From Collimonas fungivorans Ter331 (GTDB lineage: Bacteria > Pseudomonadota > Gammaproteobacteria > Burkholderiales > Burkholderiaceae_D), in assembly GCF_000221045.1 (NCBI RefSeq), contig NC_015856.1, positions 4,484,542 to 4,548,541 of the forward strand: a stretch of 64,000 bases of DNA, given 5' to 3'. The translations under genes were made by a program, and so were the position numbers. Positions 1 to 7,880 of the stretch are shown piece by piece. Position 1 is the stretch's first letter. The number at the start of each line of letters is the position of its first letter. The notes below the pieces were generated by a model. It worked only from the letters and a program-made list of their open reading frames with translations. It did not search any database and was not told where the DNA came from.

Positions 1-219
1 TCGATGGTGATCCAGGCCGCCGCCGCCGGCCTTGGCGTGGCGCTGATGCCGAAATTCCTGGTGGAAACCGAAATCGCCCTCGGCCAGCTGCACGTGCCCT
101 TCCCGTTCGCGGTCAAAAGCCCGCAATCCTATTACCTCACCTATCCCGAAAAAAACGCCAGCAAGGCGGCCGTGATCAAATTTCAGGAATGGATACTGGG
201 CGAATTGACCGAAGCCTGA
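1..219 (+). CDS. LysR-family transcriptional regulator, C-terminal end (cut by window start)
   Basis: Only the last 72 codons are present; the reading frame is open from base 1 and stops at 217-219. The visible part matches the end of the periplasmic-binding-protein-like effector domain of LysR regulators of the GcvA/AmpR type: an AAAAGLGVALMPKFLV stretch, an LGQLHVPFPF segment and a closing FQEWILGEL helix. The DNA-binding helix-turn-helix lies outside the window. It points toward the aldehyde dehydrogenase gene that starts 149 bp downstream, so it may regulate that gene, but this is inference from position only. Confidence 0.8.
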   Translation, partial: SMVIQAAAAGLGVALMPKFLVETEIALGQLHVPFPFAVKSPQSYYLTYPEKNASKAAVIKFQEWILGELTEA

Positions 220-270
220 GGAACGCCCCTGCATGATCAAAGGTAATGATGTTCTGATATTTTTTGATTT

Positions 271-294
271 TAAGGAATGACGATTTATTCCTTA
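271..294. promoter_or_regulatory. Operator-like inverted repeat upstream of the ALDH7 gene
   Basis: A perfect 8-bp inverted repeat (TAAGGAAT, 8-bp centre, ATTCCTTA) lies 73 bp before the aldehyde dehydrogenase start. A TATACT sequence at 293-298 overlaps its right arm and could be a -10 element. The layout is what a regulator-controlled promoter looks like, but the regulator cannot be named from the sequence. Confidence 0.4.
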
Positions 295-367
295 TACTCA
301 AGCTATAAGCTCGCCCGCAGTATCCGGTTGGCGGCGCTCAGATCAATTCCCGAACAAAGGCTTTCCA

Positions 368-1888
368 ATGACGCAAATCTCCACCATCTTCGCTGAACTC
401 GGCTTCGATTTTTCCGCGCATGCCGGCAACGACCTCCATTCGCGCTCGCCGCGCGACGGCGCCGCGATAGCTTCGCTGCGCGCACACACCGTGGCGGAAG
501 CCGAAAGCGCCATCAAGAATGCCCAGCAAGCCTACGAAAAATGGCGCGTGGTGCCGGCGCCGGTGCGCGGCGAACTGGTGCGCATCCTGGGCGACGTGCT
601 GCGCGAGCATCGTGAGCCGCTGGGCAAGCTGGTGACCCTGGAATCCGGCAAGATCCTGTCCGAAGGCATAGGCGAAGTGCAGGAAATGATCGACATCTGC
701 GATTTCGCGGTCGGCCTGTCGCGCCAGCTGTACGGCCTGACCATCGCTTCCGAGCGCCCTGGCCACCGCATGATGGAAACCTGGCATCCGCTGGGCGTGT
801 GCGGCGTCATCACTGCCTTCAATTTCCCGGTTGCGGTATGGGCATGGAATGCGGCGCTGGCGCTGGTCTGCGGCAATGCCGTGATCTGGAAACCGTCGGA
901 AAAGACCCCAGTCGTTGCGCTCGCCGTGCATGCCTTGTTTGAAAAAGCCGCTGCGCGCTTTTCGCAACAGCGTCCGGACCTGCTGCCGGTCAACCTGTGC
1001 CAGGTGTTGCTAGGCCGCGCCGAAATCGGCGCCGCGCTGTCGGCTTCGCCGCTGGTGCCGCTGGTCAGCGCCACCGGCAGCGTGCGCATGGGCCGCAAGG
1101 TCGCCACCACCGTGGCAGAGCGCCTGGGCCGCAGCCTGCTGGAACTGGGCGGCAACAACGGCATGATCGTCACGCCTAGCGCCGACCTCAGCTTGGCCCT
1201 GCGCGCCATCACTTTTTCCGCTGTAGGCACTGCCGGCCAGCGCTGCACCAGCTTGCGCCGCCTGTTTGTCCACAGCAGCATCTATCAGGATGTGGTCAGC
1301 CGCATCGAACGCATCTACGCCAGCGTCAAGGTCGGCGATCCGCTGGCGGCGGATACCCTGGTTGGTCCGCTGGTCGACCAGCACTCCTTCGACGCCATGC
1401 AAACCGCGCTGGCGCAAGCCAAGGCCGAAGGCGGCGTGGTGACCGGCGGCGAACGGGTGCAGGTGGGCGACAGCAGCAATGCGTTCTACGTACGGCCGGC
1501 GCTGGTGCGCATGCCCCGGCAAAGCGACATCGTGCATCACGAAACCTTCGCACCCATCCTGTATGTGCTGTCTTACGATAATTTCGACGATGCGGTGCGC
1601 TTCAACAACGCCGTGCCGCAAGGCTTGTCTTCGGCCATCTTCACCAACGACGTGCGCGAAGCAGAGGCGTTCATGTCGGCCAGCGGCAGCGATTGCGGCC
1701 TGGCCAATGTCAACATCGGCACCAGCGGCGCTGAAATCGGCGGCGCTTTCGGCGGCGAGAAGGAAACCGGCGGCGGCCGCGAATCGGGTTCCGATTCGTG
1801 GAAAACCTATATGCGCCGTGCGACCAACACCATCAACTACAGCCGCACCCTGCCGCTGGCGCAGGGTGTCAAGTTCGATATCGAGTAG
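368..1888 (+). CDS. amaB: ALDH7-family aldehyde dehydrogenase (L-piperidine-6-carboxylate / aminoadipate semialdehyde dehydrogenase type)
   Basis: NAD(P)-dependent oxidation of an aldehyde to an acid. The 506-aa protein is full length for the antiquitin (ALDH7) family, whose bacterial members oxidise aminoadipate semialdehyde in lysine/pipecolate catabolism. Visible residues are the oxyanion Asn152 in FNFP, the cofactor Lys175 in WKPSE, the general base Glu259 in LLELGGNNG and the nucleophile Cys293 in GTAGQRCTSLRR, the last being characteristic of ALDH7. A LysR gene lies upstream in the same orientation and an operator-like dyad sits in the gap. The TAG stop codon is formed by the first bases of a BIME-like repeat. 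The fold and family are secure; the exact substrate is inferred from the family because no other lysine-catabolism gene is in view. Confidence 0.85.
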   Translation: MTQISTIFAELGFDFSAHAGNDLHSRSPRDGAAIASLRAHTVAEAESAIKNAQQAYEKWRVVPAPVRGELVRILGDVLREHREPLGKLVTLESGKILSEGIGEVQEMIDICDFAVGLSRQLYGLTIASERPGHRMMETWHPLGVCGVITAFNFPVAVWAWNAALALVCGNAVIWKPSEKTPVVALAVHALFEKAAARFSQQRPDLLPVNLCQVLLGRAEIGAALSASPLVPLVSATGSVRMGRKVATTVAERLGRSLLELGGNNGMIVTPSADLSLALRAITFSAVGTAGQRCTSLRRLFVHSSIYQDVVSRIERIYASVKVGDPLAADTLVGPLVDQHSFDAMQTALAQAKAEGGVVTGGERVQVGDSSNAFYVRPALVRMPRQSDIVHHETFAPILYVLSYDNFDDAVRFNNAVPQGLSSAIFTNDVREAEAFMSASGSDCGLANVNIGTSGAEIGGAFGGEKETGGGRESGSDSWKTYMRRATNTINYSRTLPLAQGVKFDIE

Positions 1889-1967
1889 GGTGGGCACCTG
1901 TGCCCACGCGGAACGTCGATCATTCGAGGAGCTAATTCAGCGTGGGCAGAAAATCTGCCCACCCTAC
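1885..1967. repeat. BIME-like repeat, copy 1 (GTAGGGTGGGCAC hairpin pair)
   Basis: Two hairpin-forming units face each other: GTAGGGTGGGCAC-CT-GTGCCCACGC at the left and the inverse GCGTGGGCAG...CTGCCCACCCTAC at the right, separated by about 30 bp of unique sequence. Copy 2 at 25541-25621 has near-identical ends and a different centre. The left end supplies the TAG stop of the aldehyde dehydrogenase and the right end supplies the TAG stop of the convergent SDR gene. The arrangement resembles REP/BIME elements; RAYT transposases mobilise such repeats in other bacteria, but none is visible here. Confidence 0.8.
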
Positions 1968-2803
1968 GTTATCTTCAGTAAAGTCGGCGTCCGCTGCTGC
2001 AATACATCTTGCATGCGGACCTCGATCGCCTGCTTCATTTCCGGATGCGTCAGGATATAAAAACGCTCCGCAGCAATCGCATCGAATACCTCGTCCGCCA
2101 CCTGCGTCACCGCAATCCCGTTCTGCACCGCGTTCAATACCGACATGCCAACCTTGAGTGCGACAGCATCGGTCGGGCCGCTGTCGCCGCCATTTTCCCG
2201 GTTGCGTTCCGAATGGCCGATGCCGGTCTTGACCCAGCCCGGACACAGCACCGATACCTTGATGTGCGACTGGCGCAGCGTCAGGTCATGATGCAAACCC
2301 TCCGACAGCGTCACCACGGCATGCTTGCTGGCGTTATAGCTGGCCAGGCTGGGCTGCGAAGTGAGTCCGGCCATTGACGCCGTGTTGACGATATGGCCTT
2401 CCTCGCCGTTCTCCAGCATGCGCGGGATAAAGGCGCGCAAGGCGTGGCTGACGCCGTAGAAATTGACGCCCATGACCCAGTCCCAGTCCTTCTGGCTGGT
2501 TTCCCAGGCCGGCTTGGCTACTGCGACGCCGGCATTATTCACCAGCAAATGCACGTTGCCGAATCTGGCGAATGCCTGATCCGCCAGGGCGTTTATCTGC
2601 TCTTCCCTGGCGACGTCGGTAGGCACGCCTATCACTTCCACGCCCATGGCTTTGAATCCGGCAACGGTTGTTTCCAGCTTGGCGGCGTTGATATCGGCCA
2701 GCACCAGCTTCATACCCTCGGCGGCGGCCCGTGCGGCGATTCCTTTGCCTATGCCTTCGGCGGCGCCGGTAATGACGGCGACCTTGCCTTGCAAATTCTT
2801 CAT
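1964..2803 (-). CDS. SDR-family oxidoreductase (last gene of the acyl-CoA dehydrogenase operon)
   Basis: A 279-aa classical short-chain dehydrogenase/reductase. The N-terminal Rossmann motif TGAAEGIGKGIA and the NNAG motif are intact; the active site shows a Ser in NTASMAG and the YNASK Tyr/Lys pair. I chose the ATG at 2801-2803 rather than an upstream one because AGGAAA precedes it at good spacing and the protein then begins MKNLQGKVAVITGAA, as is normal for SDRs. It follows a second SDR gene by 22 bp and is probably co-transcribed with it. Its TAG stop is provided by the end of the BIME-like repeat. Substrate unknown; the operon suggests a 3-hydroxyacyl-type or keto intermediate. Confidence 0.85.
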   Translation of the reverse strand: MKNLQGKVAVITGAAEGIGKGIAARAAAEGMKLVLADINAAKLETTVAGFKAMGVEVIGVPTDVAREEQINALADQAFARFGNVHLLVNNAGVAVAKPAWETSQKDWDWVMGVNFYGVSHALRAFIPRMLENGEEGHIVNTASMAGLTSQPSLASYNASKHAVVTLSEGLHHDLTLRQSHIKVSVLCPGWVKTGIGHSERNRENGGDSGPTDAVALKVGMSVLNAVQNGIAVTQVADEVFDAIAAERFYILTHPEMKQAIEVRMQDVLQQRTPTLLKIT

Positions 2804-2825
2804 ATGGTTTCCTGTTGGTTCCCGA

Positions 2826-3596
2826 TCAGTTGAGCAGATAGCCGCCGTCGACATTCAAACAAACCCCGGTGGTGTAGCTGGCCGCAGGCGACACCAGGTA
2901 CAGCACGGCGCCCGCCATTTCATTCGGCTGGGCGACGCGGTTCATCGGAATATGCTGCAGCGCCTGCTTCAGGATCGCCGGGTTGTCGATCAGGGTGGCG
3001 GCAAACTTGGTTTCAGTGAAACCCGGCAGCAAGGCATTGACGCGCACGCCGCTGGCGGCGCATTCCTTGGCGAAGGACTTAGTCATCGAAATCACCGCCG
3101 CCTTGGTGATCGAATAGATGCCCTGAAACACGCCAGGCGTGACGCCATTGACCGAGGCGACATTGACTATCGCGCCGCCGCCGTTCTGCGCCATCAGCTT
3201 GGCGCCGTAGGACGACATGAAAAAATAGCCGCGGATATTGACATCGACGGTTTTCTGGAAAGCTCCCACATCGGTTTCGGTGATCGGCCCGAAATGCGGA
3301 TTGGCGGCAGCGTTGTTGACCAGGATATCGAGCCGTCCATGCTTGCTGCTGATGGTTTGGTACAAGGCCTCGATCTGCGCCATCTCGCCGATGTGGCAAG
3401 CGATGGTTTCGGCCGAGCCGCCCGCGGCCTTGATTTCCGCCACGACTTTCTCGCATGCCTCCGCCTTGCGGCTCGATACGATCACGTGCGCGCCCTGTTG
3501 CGCCAAGAGCTTGGCGATGGCCTCACCGATGCCGCGGCTGGCGCCGGTCACCAGCGCGATCTTGTCCTTCAAGTCAAAAATGGCTGTACTGCTCAT
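2826..3596 (-). CDS. SDR-family oxidoreductase
   Basis: A 256-aa short-chain dehydrogenase/reductase with TGASRGIGEAIA (cofactor loop), NNAA, the catalytic Ser in NVASVNG and YSITK (Tyr/Lys). The C-terminal PNEMAGAVLYL and GVCLNVDGGY segments are typical of the FabG/DHRS4-like branch. GGAG lies 8 bp before the ATG. It lies between the histidine-phosphatase gene (21 bp gap) and the second SDR (22 bp gap), all on the minus strand. An 11-bp direct duplication (TCTGTAACTCA) spans the junction with the upstream gene's stop codon. The role is inferred to be hydroxyacyl or ketone redox in the operon's catabolic pathway. Confidence 0.85.
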   Translation of the reverse strand: MSSTAIFDLKDKIALVTGASRGIGEAIAKLLAQQGAHVIVSSRKAEACEKVVAEIKAAGGSAETIACHIGEMAQIEALYQTISSKHGRLDILVNNAAANPHFGPITETDVGAFQKTVDVNIRGYFFMSSYGAKLMAQNGGGAIVNVASVNGVTPGVFQGIYSITKAAVISMTKSFAKECAASGVRVNALLPGFTETKFAATLIDNPAILKQALQHIPMNRVAQPNEMAGAVLYLVSPAASYTTGVCLNVDGGYLLN

Positions 3597-3617
3597 GTTG
3601 TCTCCTTTATCTGTAAC

Positions 3618-4325
3618 TCATCTGTAACTCACTAAGGCCGGATCGCATCCAGCTACCAGGTGCGAAAAATTGTTCAGGTAGCTCAGGCTGACGCGCCCCG
3701 GCCGGTATAACAGTTTGGTGACGCCGGTATTAACCAGCGACCAGTTCAAATCGAAAATCTGCCGGTCCGGGATCGCCAGCAGCTGCTGGCAAATCACGCT
3801 GATCGGCCCGCCGGAAGTAAACACCCAGGCCGTCTGGCCCTTGCCCAGCTGCGCCAGCAGGCGGGCCAGGGCCGCGTTGCAGCGTTCCTTGAATACCGGC
3901 CACGGTTCGCTGTATTCGGCGTCATGTTCGCCGCTGACCCAGCGCGCCACCGCATTCACGAATACCCTCTGGAAGGCGCGTTCAGGATGCTCCTGCTGCT
4001 CCAGGTAGGCAGAGAACAGGCTGTCGGCAAAGCGCGGCATGAAGCGCAGCAGTATTTGCTTGTGATCGAATTCGTCGAATCCCGGGTCTTCCAGCACCTG
4101 CAGCTCCGGTCCTGCAACGTTGCCCGACATGGCGGCCAGGCAGGCTGCGCTGCTCTGCAGTTGCCGGCGATGGCTGCCTGTCACCAGCAGGGGGATCTGC
4201 TGGCCGGTCTGGGCCAGCCACTTGCCCAACAATGCGGATTGTCGCAGGCCCAGCTCCGACAGCTGGTCGTAGTCGGCGGCGCCGAAACTGGCCTGGCCAT
4301 GGCGCACCAGATAGATAGAGCCCAT
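3618..4325 (-). CDS. Histidine-phosphatase-superfamily protein (phosphoglycerate-mutase-like), second His replaced
   Basis: A 235-aa protein of the phosphoglycerate-mutase/histidine-phosphatase fold. The nucleophile motif is present at the N-terminus (IYLVRHGQASF, His9). The position where most members have SHGG with a second catalytic His here reads VFTSGGPIS, so that His is a Ser. This occurs in some subfamilies, and I cannot tell whether activity is retained. It lies between an APH-type kinase gene (30 bp gap) and two SDR genes on the same strand. A phosphatase-fold protein next to a small-molecule kinase suggests a role with phosphorylated intermediates, which is inference. Confidence 0.8.
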   Translation of the reverse strand: MGSIYLVRHGQASFGAADYDQLSELGLRQSALLGKWLAQTGQQIPLLVTGSHRRQLQSSAACLAAMSGNVAGPELQVLEDPGFDEFDHKQILLRFMPRFADSLFSAYLEQQEHPERAFQRVFVNAVARWVSGEHDAEYSEPWPVFKERCNAALARLLAQLGKGQTAWVFTSGGPISVICQQLLAIPDRQIFDLNWSLVNTGVTKLLYRPGRVSLSYLNNFSHLVAGCDPALVSYR

Positions 4326-4355
4326 CTTAAGCGCACTCCAATGACGTGTTCTTGC

Positions 4356-5435
4356 TCATATGGTCGATTGCGCAATCAGCTTCTTGCATCGCTGCTCCAG
4401 GTAATTGGTGACGTGGACAAAGAAGGCAAATTGCGGATTCGTGGTTTGCCCGTGATGGAAACGATAGTAGATTTGCTGCACGATCACGGCCAGGCGGAAC
4501 AACCCATAGATTTCGTAGAAATCGAAATGGTCGGTGCGGTAGCCGGTTTTTTCACCGTAATAGGCGATCACTTCCCTGCGCGTCAGCATGCCCGGCAAGT
4601 GCGTCGGCTGGCGCCGCATCTGCTTGAATTGCGGCTCGTCGTCGGCCTGCACCCAGTAGGCCAGCGTATTGCCGAGATCCATCAGCGGATCGCCGAGGGT
4701 CGCCATTTCCCAGTCAAGGACGCCGATCACATGCAGCGGATTCTCAGGATCGAGAACCACGTTGTCGAAGCGGAAATCGTTATGGATCAGGCAGGTGGCG
4801 ACATCGGCGGCCGGCATCTTGTCTTCCAGCCAGCGCATCACCGTTTCGAAATCGACCGCGTCGTCGGTGCGCGCCTTGCGGTAACGCTCGCTCCAGCCGC
4901 TGATCTGGCGTTGCACATAACCCTCGCCCTTGCCCAGATGCGCCAGGCCGGCAGCCTGGTAGTCGACCTGGTGCAAGGCGATCATCTTGTCGACCACATT
5001 CAGACACAGCTGGCGCGTATCGGCTTCGCTCAGCACCAGGCCGGGGGGCAACTTGTCGCGCAGGATGATGCCGCGCAGCCGCTCCATCACATAAAAATCG
5101 CTGTCCATCACGGCCCGGTCCTGGCAGGTCGCAAACACCTTTGGCACATAGGGATAGACCGGCTTCAGTTCGGCCATGATGCTGGCTTCGCGCAGCATGT
5201 CGTGGGCCGATTTGGCCTTGGCGCCGAACGGCGGCCGGCGCAGGATCAGTTCGCGCTCGGCGCCGCTCAGCCGATAAGTCAGCAGGTAAGTCAGGTTGGA
5301 AGCGCCGCCCGGAAACTGGCTCACGGCCGGCATGCCTTGCAGGCTGCCGTCGACGCTTTCCAGGAACGCGGCGACCTTCGCCACATCCAGTTCTTCGCCG
5401 CTGCGCACGGCGCCGGCCTGGTCGATCAGCGTCAT
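4356..5435 (-). CDS. APH-family phosphotransferase (ACAD10/11- and LvaA-like kinase)
   Basis: A 359-aa kinase of the aminoglycoside-phosphotransferase fold. The catalytic loop [13 protein letters not shown] and the metal-binding [17 protein letters not shown] are clear; the N-terminal [12 protein letters not shown] segment matches the nucleotide-binding region. This branch, the one fused to acyl-CoA dehydrogenase in mitochondrial ACAD10/11 and free-standing as LvaA in Pseudomonas, phosphorylates 4-hydroxyacyl-CoA, not antibiotics. Its ATG overlaps the stop of the acyl-CoA dehydrogenase gene by 4 bp (ATGA), which indicates translational coupling and supports a shared reaction sequence. The family assignment is strong; the substrate is inferred. 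Confidence 0.85.
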   Translation of the reverse strand: MTLIDQAGAVRSGEELDVAKVAAFLESVDGSLQGMPAVSQFPGGASNLTYLLTYRLSGAERELILRRPPFGAKAKSAHDMLREASIMAELKPVYPYVPKVFATCQDRAVMDSDFYVMERLRGIILRDKLPPGLVLSEADTRQLCLNVVDKMIALHQVDYQAAGLAHLGKGEGYVQRQISGWSERYRKARTDDAVDFETVMRWLEDKMPAADVATCLIHNDFRFDNVVLDPENPLHVIGVLDWEMATLGDPLMDLGNTLAYWVQADDEPQFKQMRRQPTHLPGMLTRREVIAYYGEKTGYRTDHFDFYEIYGLFRLAVIVQQIYYRFHHGQTTNPQFAFFVHVTNYLEQRCKKLIAQSTI

Positions 5436-6685
5436 GCCGGCTCTCCCGCAGTAACAACGCTAGCAACACCCACGGCCTTGGCGGCTTGCGCTTTCAGTTC
5501 CAGCTTGGCGATCAGGGCGCGGTGCACTTCATCCGGCCCGTCCGCCAGGCGCAGCACCCGGGCGTAGGCAAATAAAGCCGTCAGCGGCAAGTCGTCGCAC
5601 AGGCCTGCGCCGCCGTGGATCTGGATCGCTTGGTCGATCACCAGCTGCGCCACGTTGGGCGCCACTACCTTGATTTGCGAAATTTCGCTCATCGCCGCCT
5701 TGGCGCCGACCGTGTCCATCATCCATGCCGCTTTCAGGGTCAGCAAACGCGATTGTTCGATCGCCATGCGGGCATTGGCGATGATGTCGGCATTGCCGCC
5801 GAGATCGGCCAGCGGCTTGCCAAAAGCGCTGCGCGTCAGCGCCCGTTTGCACAGCATTTCCAGCGCCATTTCAGCCGCTCCCAGCGCCCGCATGCAGTGA
5901 TGGATCCGGCCCGGGCCAAGGCGGCCCTGGGCGATTTCAAAACCGCGCCCCGGCCCGGCGATAATGTTGGCCAGCGGCACGCGCACATTGGTGAAACTGA
6001 CCTCGCCATGGCCGTAAGGTTCATCCAGGGCGCCAAATACCGGCAGCATGCGTTCGATCTTCACGCCGGGCGTCGCCATCGGCACCAGCACCATCGAGTG
6101 GCGCGCGTGCTTGGGCCCGTCCGGATAGGTCAGTCCCATGAAGATCACGAACTTGCAGTTGGGATGGCCGATGCCGGTGCTCCACCATTTGCGGCCGTTG
6201 AGCAGCACTTCGTCGCCTTCGACCAGCGCGGTAGCGCGCATGTTGGTGGCGTCGCTAGAGGCGACATCGGGTTCGGTCATGCAGAATGCCGAGCGATATT
6301 CGCCTGCCAGCAATGGCTTGAGCCATTGTTCCTGCTGCGCCGGCGAACCGTATTTGGCCAGCACTTCCATATTGCCGGTATCGGGCGCATTGCAGTTGAA
6401 GACTTCCGGCGCGATGAACGAGCGCCCCATGATTTCGGCCAGCGGTGCGTAATCGGTATTGCTCAGTCCGGCGCCGAATTCTTCATCGGGCAGGAACAGG
6501 TTCCATAAACCCGCTTCCTTGGCCTTGGTTTTCAGGGCCTGCATTACCGGCGGCACATTCCACGGCAGCGGGCCGCGCTTGAGCTGGCTGAAATATTCAG
6601 CTTCGGCCGGGAACACGTGCTCGCTCATGAAAGCATTGAGCCGCTCCATGTATTGGCGGGCGCGGGGTGAGTAGGCGAAATCCAT
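5432..6685 (-). CDS. Acyl-CoA dehydrogenase (ACAD10/11-, LvaC-like)
   Basis: A 417-aa FAD-dependent acyl-CoA dehydrogenase. Recognisable segments are [16 protein letters not shown] (FAD/substrate region), [29 protein letters not shown] and the C-terminal [11 protein letters not shown]. The frame is open upstream to 6844, but that extension is a repeat element; the ATG at 6683-6685 has GAGG just upstream and the protein then starts [16 protein letters not shown], as in family members. It heads a minus-strand operon with the APH kinase, a phosphatase-fold protein and two SDRs. In the family precedent the kinase phosphorylates a 4-hydroxyacyl-CoA and the dehydrogenase partner eliminates the phosphate. 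A MITE-like element occupies its promoter region. Confidence 0.88.
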   Translation of the reverse strand: MDFAYSPRARQYMERLNAFMSEHVFPAEAEYFSQLKRGPLPWNVPPVMQALKTKAKEAGLWNLFLPDEEFGAGLSNTDYAPLAEIMGRSFIAPEVFNCNAPDTGNMEVLAKYGSPAQQEQWLKPLLAGEYRSAFCMTEPDVASSDATNMRATALVEGDEVLLNGRKWWSTGIGHPNCKFVIFMGLTYPDGPKHARHSMVLVPMATPGVKIERMLPVFGALDEPYGHGEVSFTNVRVPLANIIAGPGRGFEIAQGRLGPGRIHHCMRALGAAEMALEMLCKRALTRSAFGKPLADLGGNADIIANARMAIEQSRLLTLKAAWMMDTVGAKAAMSEISQIKVVAPNVAQLVIDQAIQIHGGAGLCDDLPLTALFAYARVLRLADGPDEVHRALIAKLELKAQAAKAVGVASVVTAGEPA

Positions 6686-6713
6686 GGCATTCCTCAACTG
6701 GTAATCGATATTA

Positions 6714-6871
6714 GGATCCTTTAGGCAGTAAATTGAACATTTGTGCTGGCCGTGGCCGGCGCGCTGCTGCGTTGCCCACCGCTTGCAGTGCTCGCACTGC
6801 GGCGCGTCGGGCGCCTTGCATCGCATCCGGCCACGACCGCCCAAATATCCAACTTACTGCCTAACGGGTCC
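6714..6871. repeat. MITE-like element 1, flanked by TA
   Basis: A 158-bp element with imperfect inverted arms of about 50 bp: GGATCCTTTAGGCAGTAA at the left and the inverse of GGACCCGTTAGGCAGTAA at the right, continuing through a GGCCGTGGCCGG-like stretch. The centre holds a perfect palindrome, GCAGTGC-TC-GCACTGC (6785-6800). Both ends are flanked by TA (6712-6713, 6872-6873), as expected for IS630-type target duplication. No transposase is encoded. It lies between the acyl-CoA dehydrogenase start and the LysR-type binding site. Confidence 0.7.
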
Positions 6872-6896
6872 TATGAAGTGTGCCGCAACCGCTATA

Positions 6897-6911
6897 ATTC
6901 ATCAAATGAAT
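6897..6911. promoter_or_regulatory. LysR-type box (ATTCAT-CAA-ATGAAT)
   Basis: A perfect 15-bp dyad with the T-N11-A pattern of LysR-family sites lies 26 bp before the LysR gene start and overlaps a TATAAT at 6893-6898. It sits in the divergent region between this regulator and the acyl-CoA dehydrogenase operon, the usual place for autoregulation and target control. Confidence 0.5.
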
Positions 6912-6937
6912 GATTTATATAGACCATAATTAATTCC

Positions 6938-7843
6938 ATGCATATAAGCCGGATCGACCTCAACCTGTTCGTGGTGCTCGACATCATCTACGCGGAAGGC
7001 AACATCACCCGCGCGGCCAAGGCGCTCAGCCTGACCCAACCGGCTGTCAGCCACGCGCTGGCGCGCCTGCGCGAACTGCTGGGCGATCCCTTGTTCATCC
7101 GGCAAGGTAGCAAGATGCTGCCGACGCCGATGACGCGCTCGCTGATCGGCCCGGTGCGGCAAGCGCTGCAAACGCTGGAGGTCAGCGTCAAACACGGCAA
7201 CCAGTTCGACCCGACTACCAGCCGCCGCAGCTTCAACCTCGGCTTGCCGGGCGTGCTGGAAGCGCGGCTGCTGCCGCCGCTGATGCAGCTGCTGCAAACC
7301 CAGGCGCCCATGGTGGAAATCAATTCGGTGCGGGTGGAGCGACGGCAGCTGGAATCGGAGCTGGCGGCCGGCACGCTGGACATCGCGGTCGACGTCTTGC
7401 TGCAACGCCCAGGAGAAATCCGCAGCACTTCTTTATCGCGCGATACGCTGGTGGTGGTGGCGCGCCAGGACCATCCGGCGCTGAAACACGGGCTCGACCT
7501 GGAAACCTACCTGGCGCAAAACCACGTCCTGGTTTCCTCGCGCCGCACCGGCCCCGGCGTCGAAGACGTGGAGCTGGCCCGCATCGGCCGCCAGCGCCAT
7601 ATCGGCCTGCGTTGCCAGCATTATTACGCGGCTTGCCAGGTGGCCAGCGTTTCCGACCTGCTGACCACGATGCCGGAGCATTACGCGCACATCGCCAACG
7701 TCAACCTGCCGAACCAGATCTGGCCGCTGCCGCTGCCTACGCCGCCGCTGGATGTTTACCTGTACTGGCATGAGAACGCCGAACTTGATCCGGCCAATCG
7801 CTGGCTGCGCGGGCTGTTGGGACGATTGTTTCCCCAGGCATAG
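6938..7843 (+). CDS. LysR-family transcriptional regulator
   Basis: A 301-aa regulator with an N-terminal winged helix-turn-helix (residues about 8-66, including GNITRAAKALSLTQPAVSHA) and a periplasmic-binding-protein-like effector domain. The opening ISRIDLNLFVVLDIIYAEG and the pattern LGLPGVLEARLLPPL place it near the NodD/LinR-type branch, which often senses aromatic or lipid-derived compounds. It is divergent from the five-gene acyl-CoA dehydrogenase operon and is its most likely regulator. A LysR-type dyad lies just upstream. A MITE-like insertion now separates that dyad from the operon's first gene. Confidence 0.9.
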   Translation: MHISRIDLNLFVVLDIIYAEGNITRAAKALSLTQPAVSHALARLRELLGDPLFIRQGSKMLPTPMTRSLIGPVRQALQTLEVSVKHGNQFDPTTSRRSFNLGLPGVLEARLLPPLMQLLQTQAPMVEINSVRVERRQLESELAAGTLDIAVDVLLQRPGEIRSTSLSRDTLVVVARQDHPALKHGLDLETYLAQNHVLVSSRRTGPGVEDVELARIGRQRHIGLRCQHYYAACQVASVSDLLTTMPEHYAHIANVNLPNQIWPLPLPTPPLDVYLYWHENAELDPANRWLRGLLGRLFPQA

Positions 7844-7880
7844 CCGTCGCCGGGCGGCACGCAGGGCATGCGCTCCTGGC

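Noticed and set aside
4356-5435. Antibiotic-resistance aminoglycoside kinase
   Set aside because: The sequence belongs to the ACAD10/11-LvaA branch and is coupled to an acyl-CoA dehydrogenase; resistance is not expected.
3924-5567. 547-aa open frame on the plus strand opposite the APH kinase and phosphatase-fold genes
   Set aside because: Antisense shadow in high-GC DNA; the minus-strand genes have clear family motifs.
6686-6844. 53-codon N-terminal extension of the acyl-CoA dehydrogenase frame
   Set aside because: It is the MITE-like element read in frame; the protein-like N-terminus and a ribosome-binding site are at 6685.
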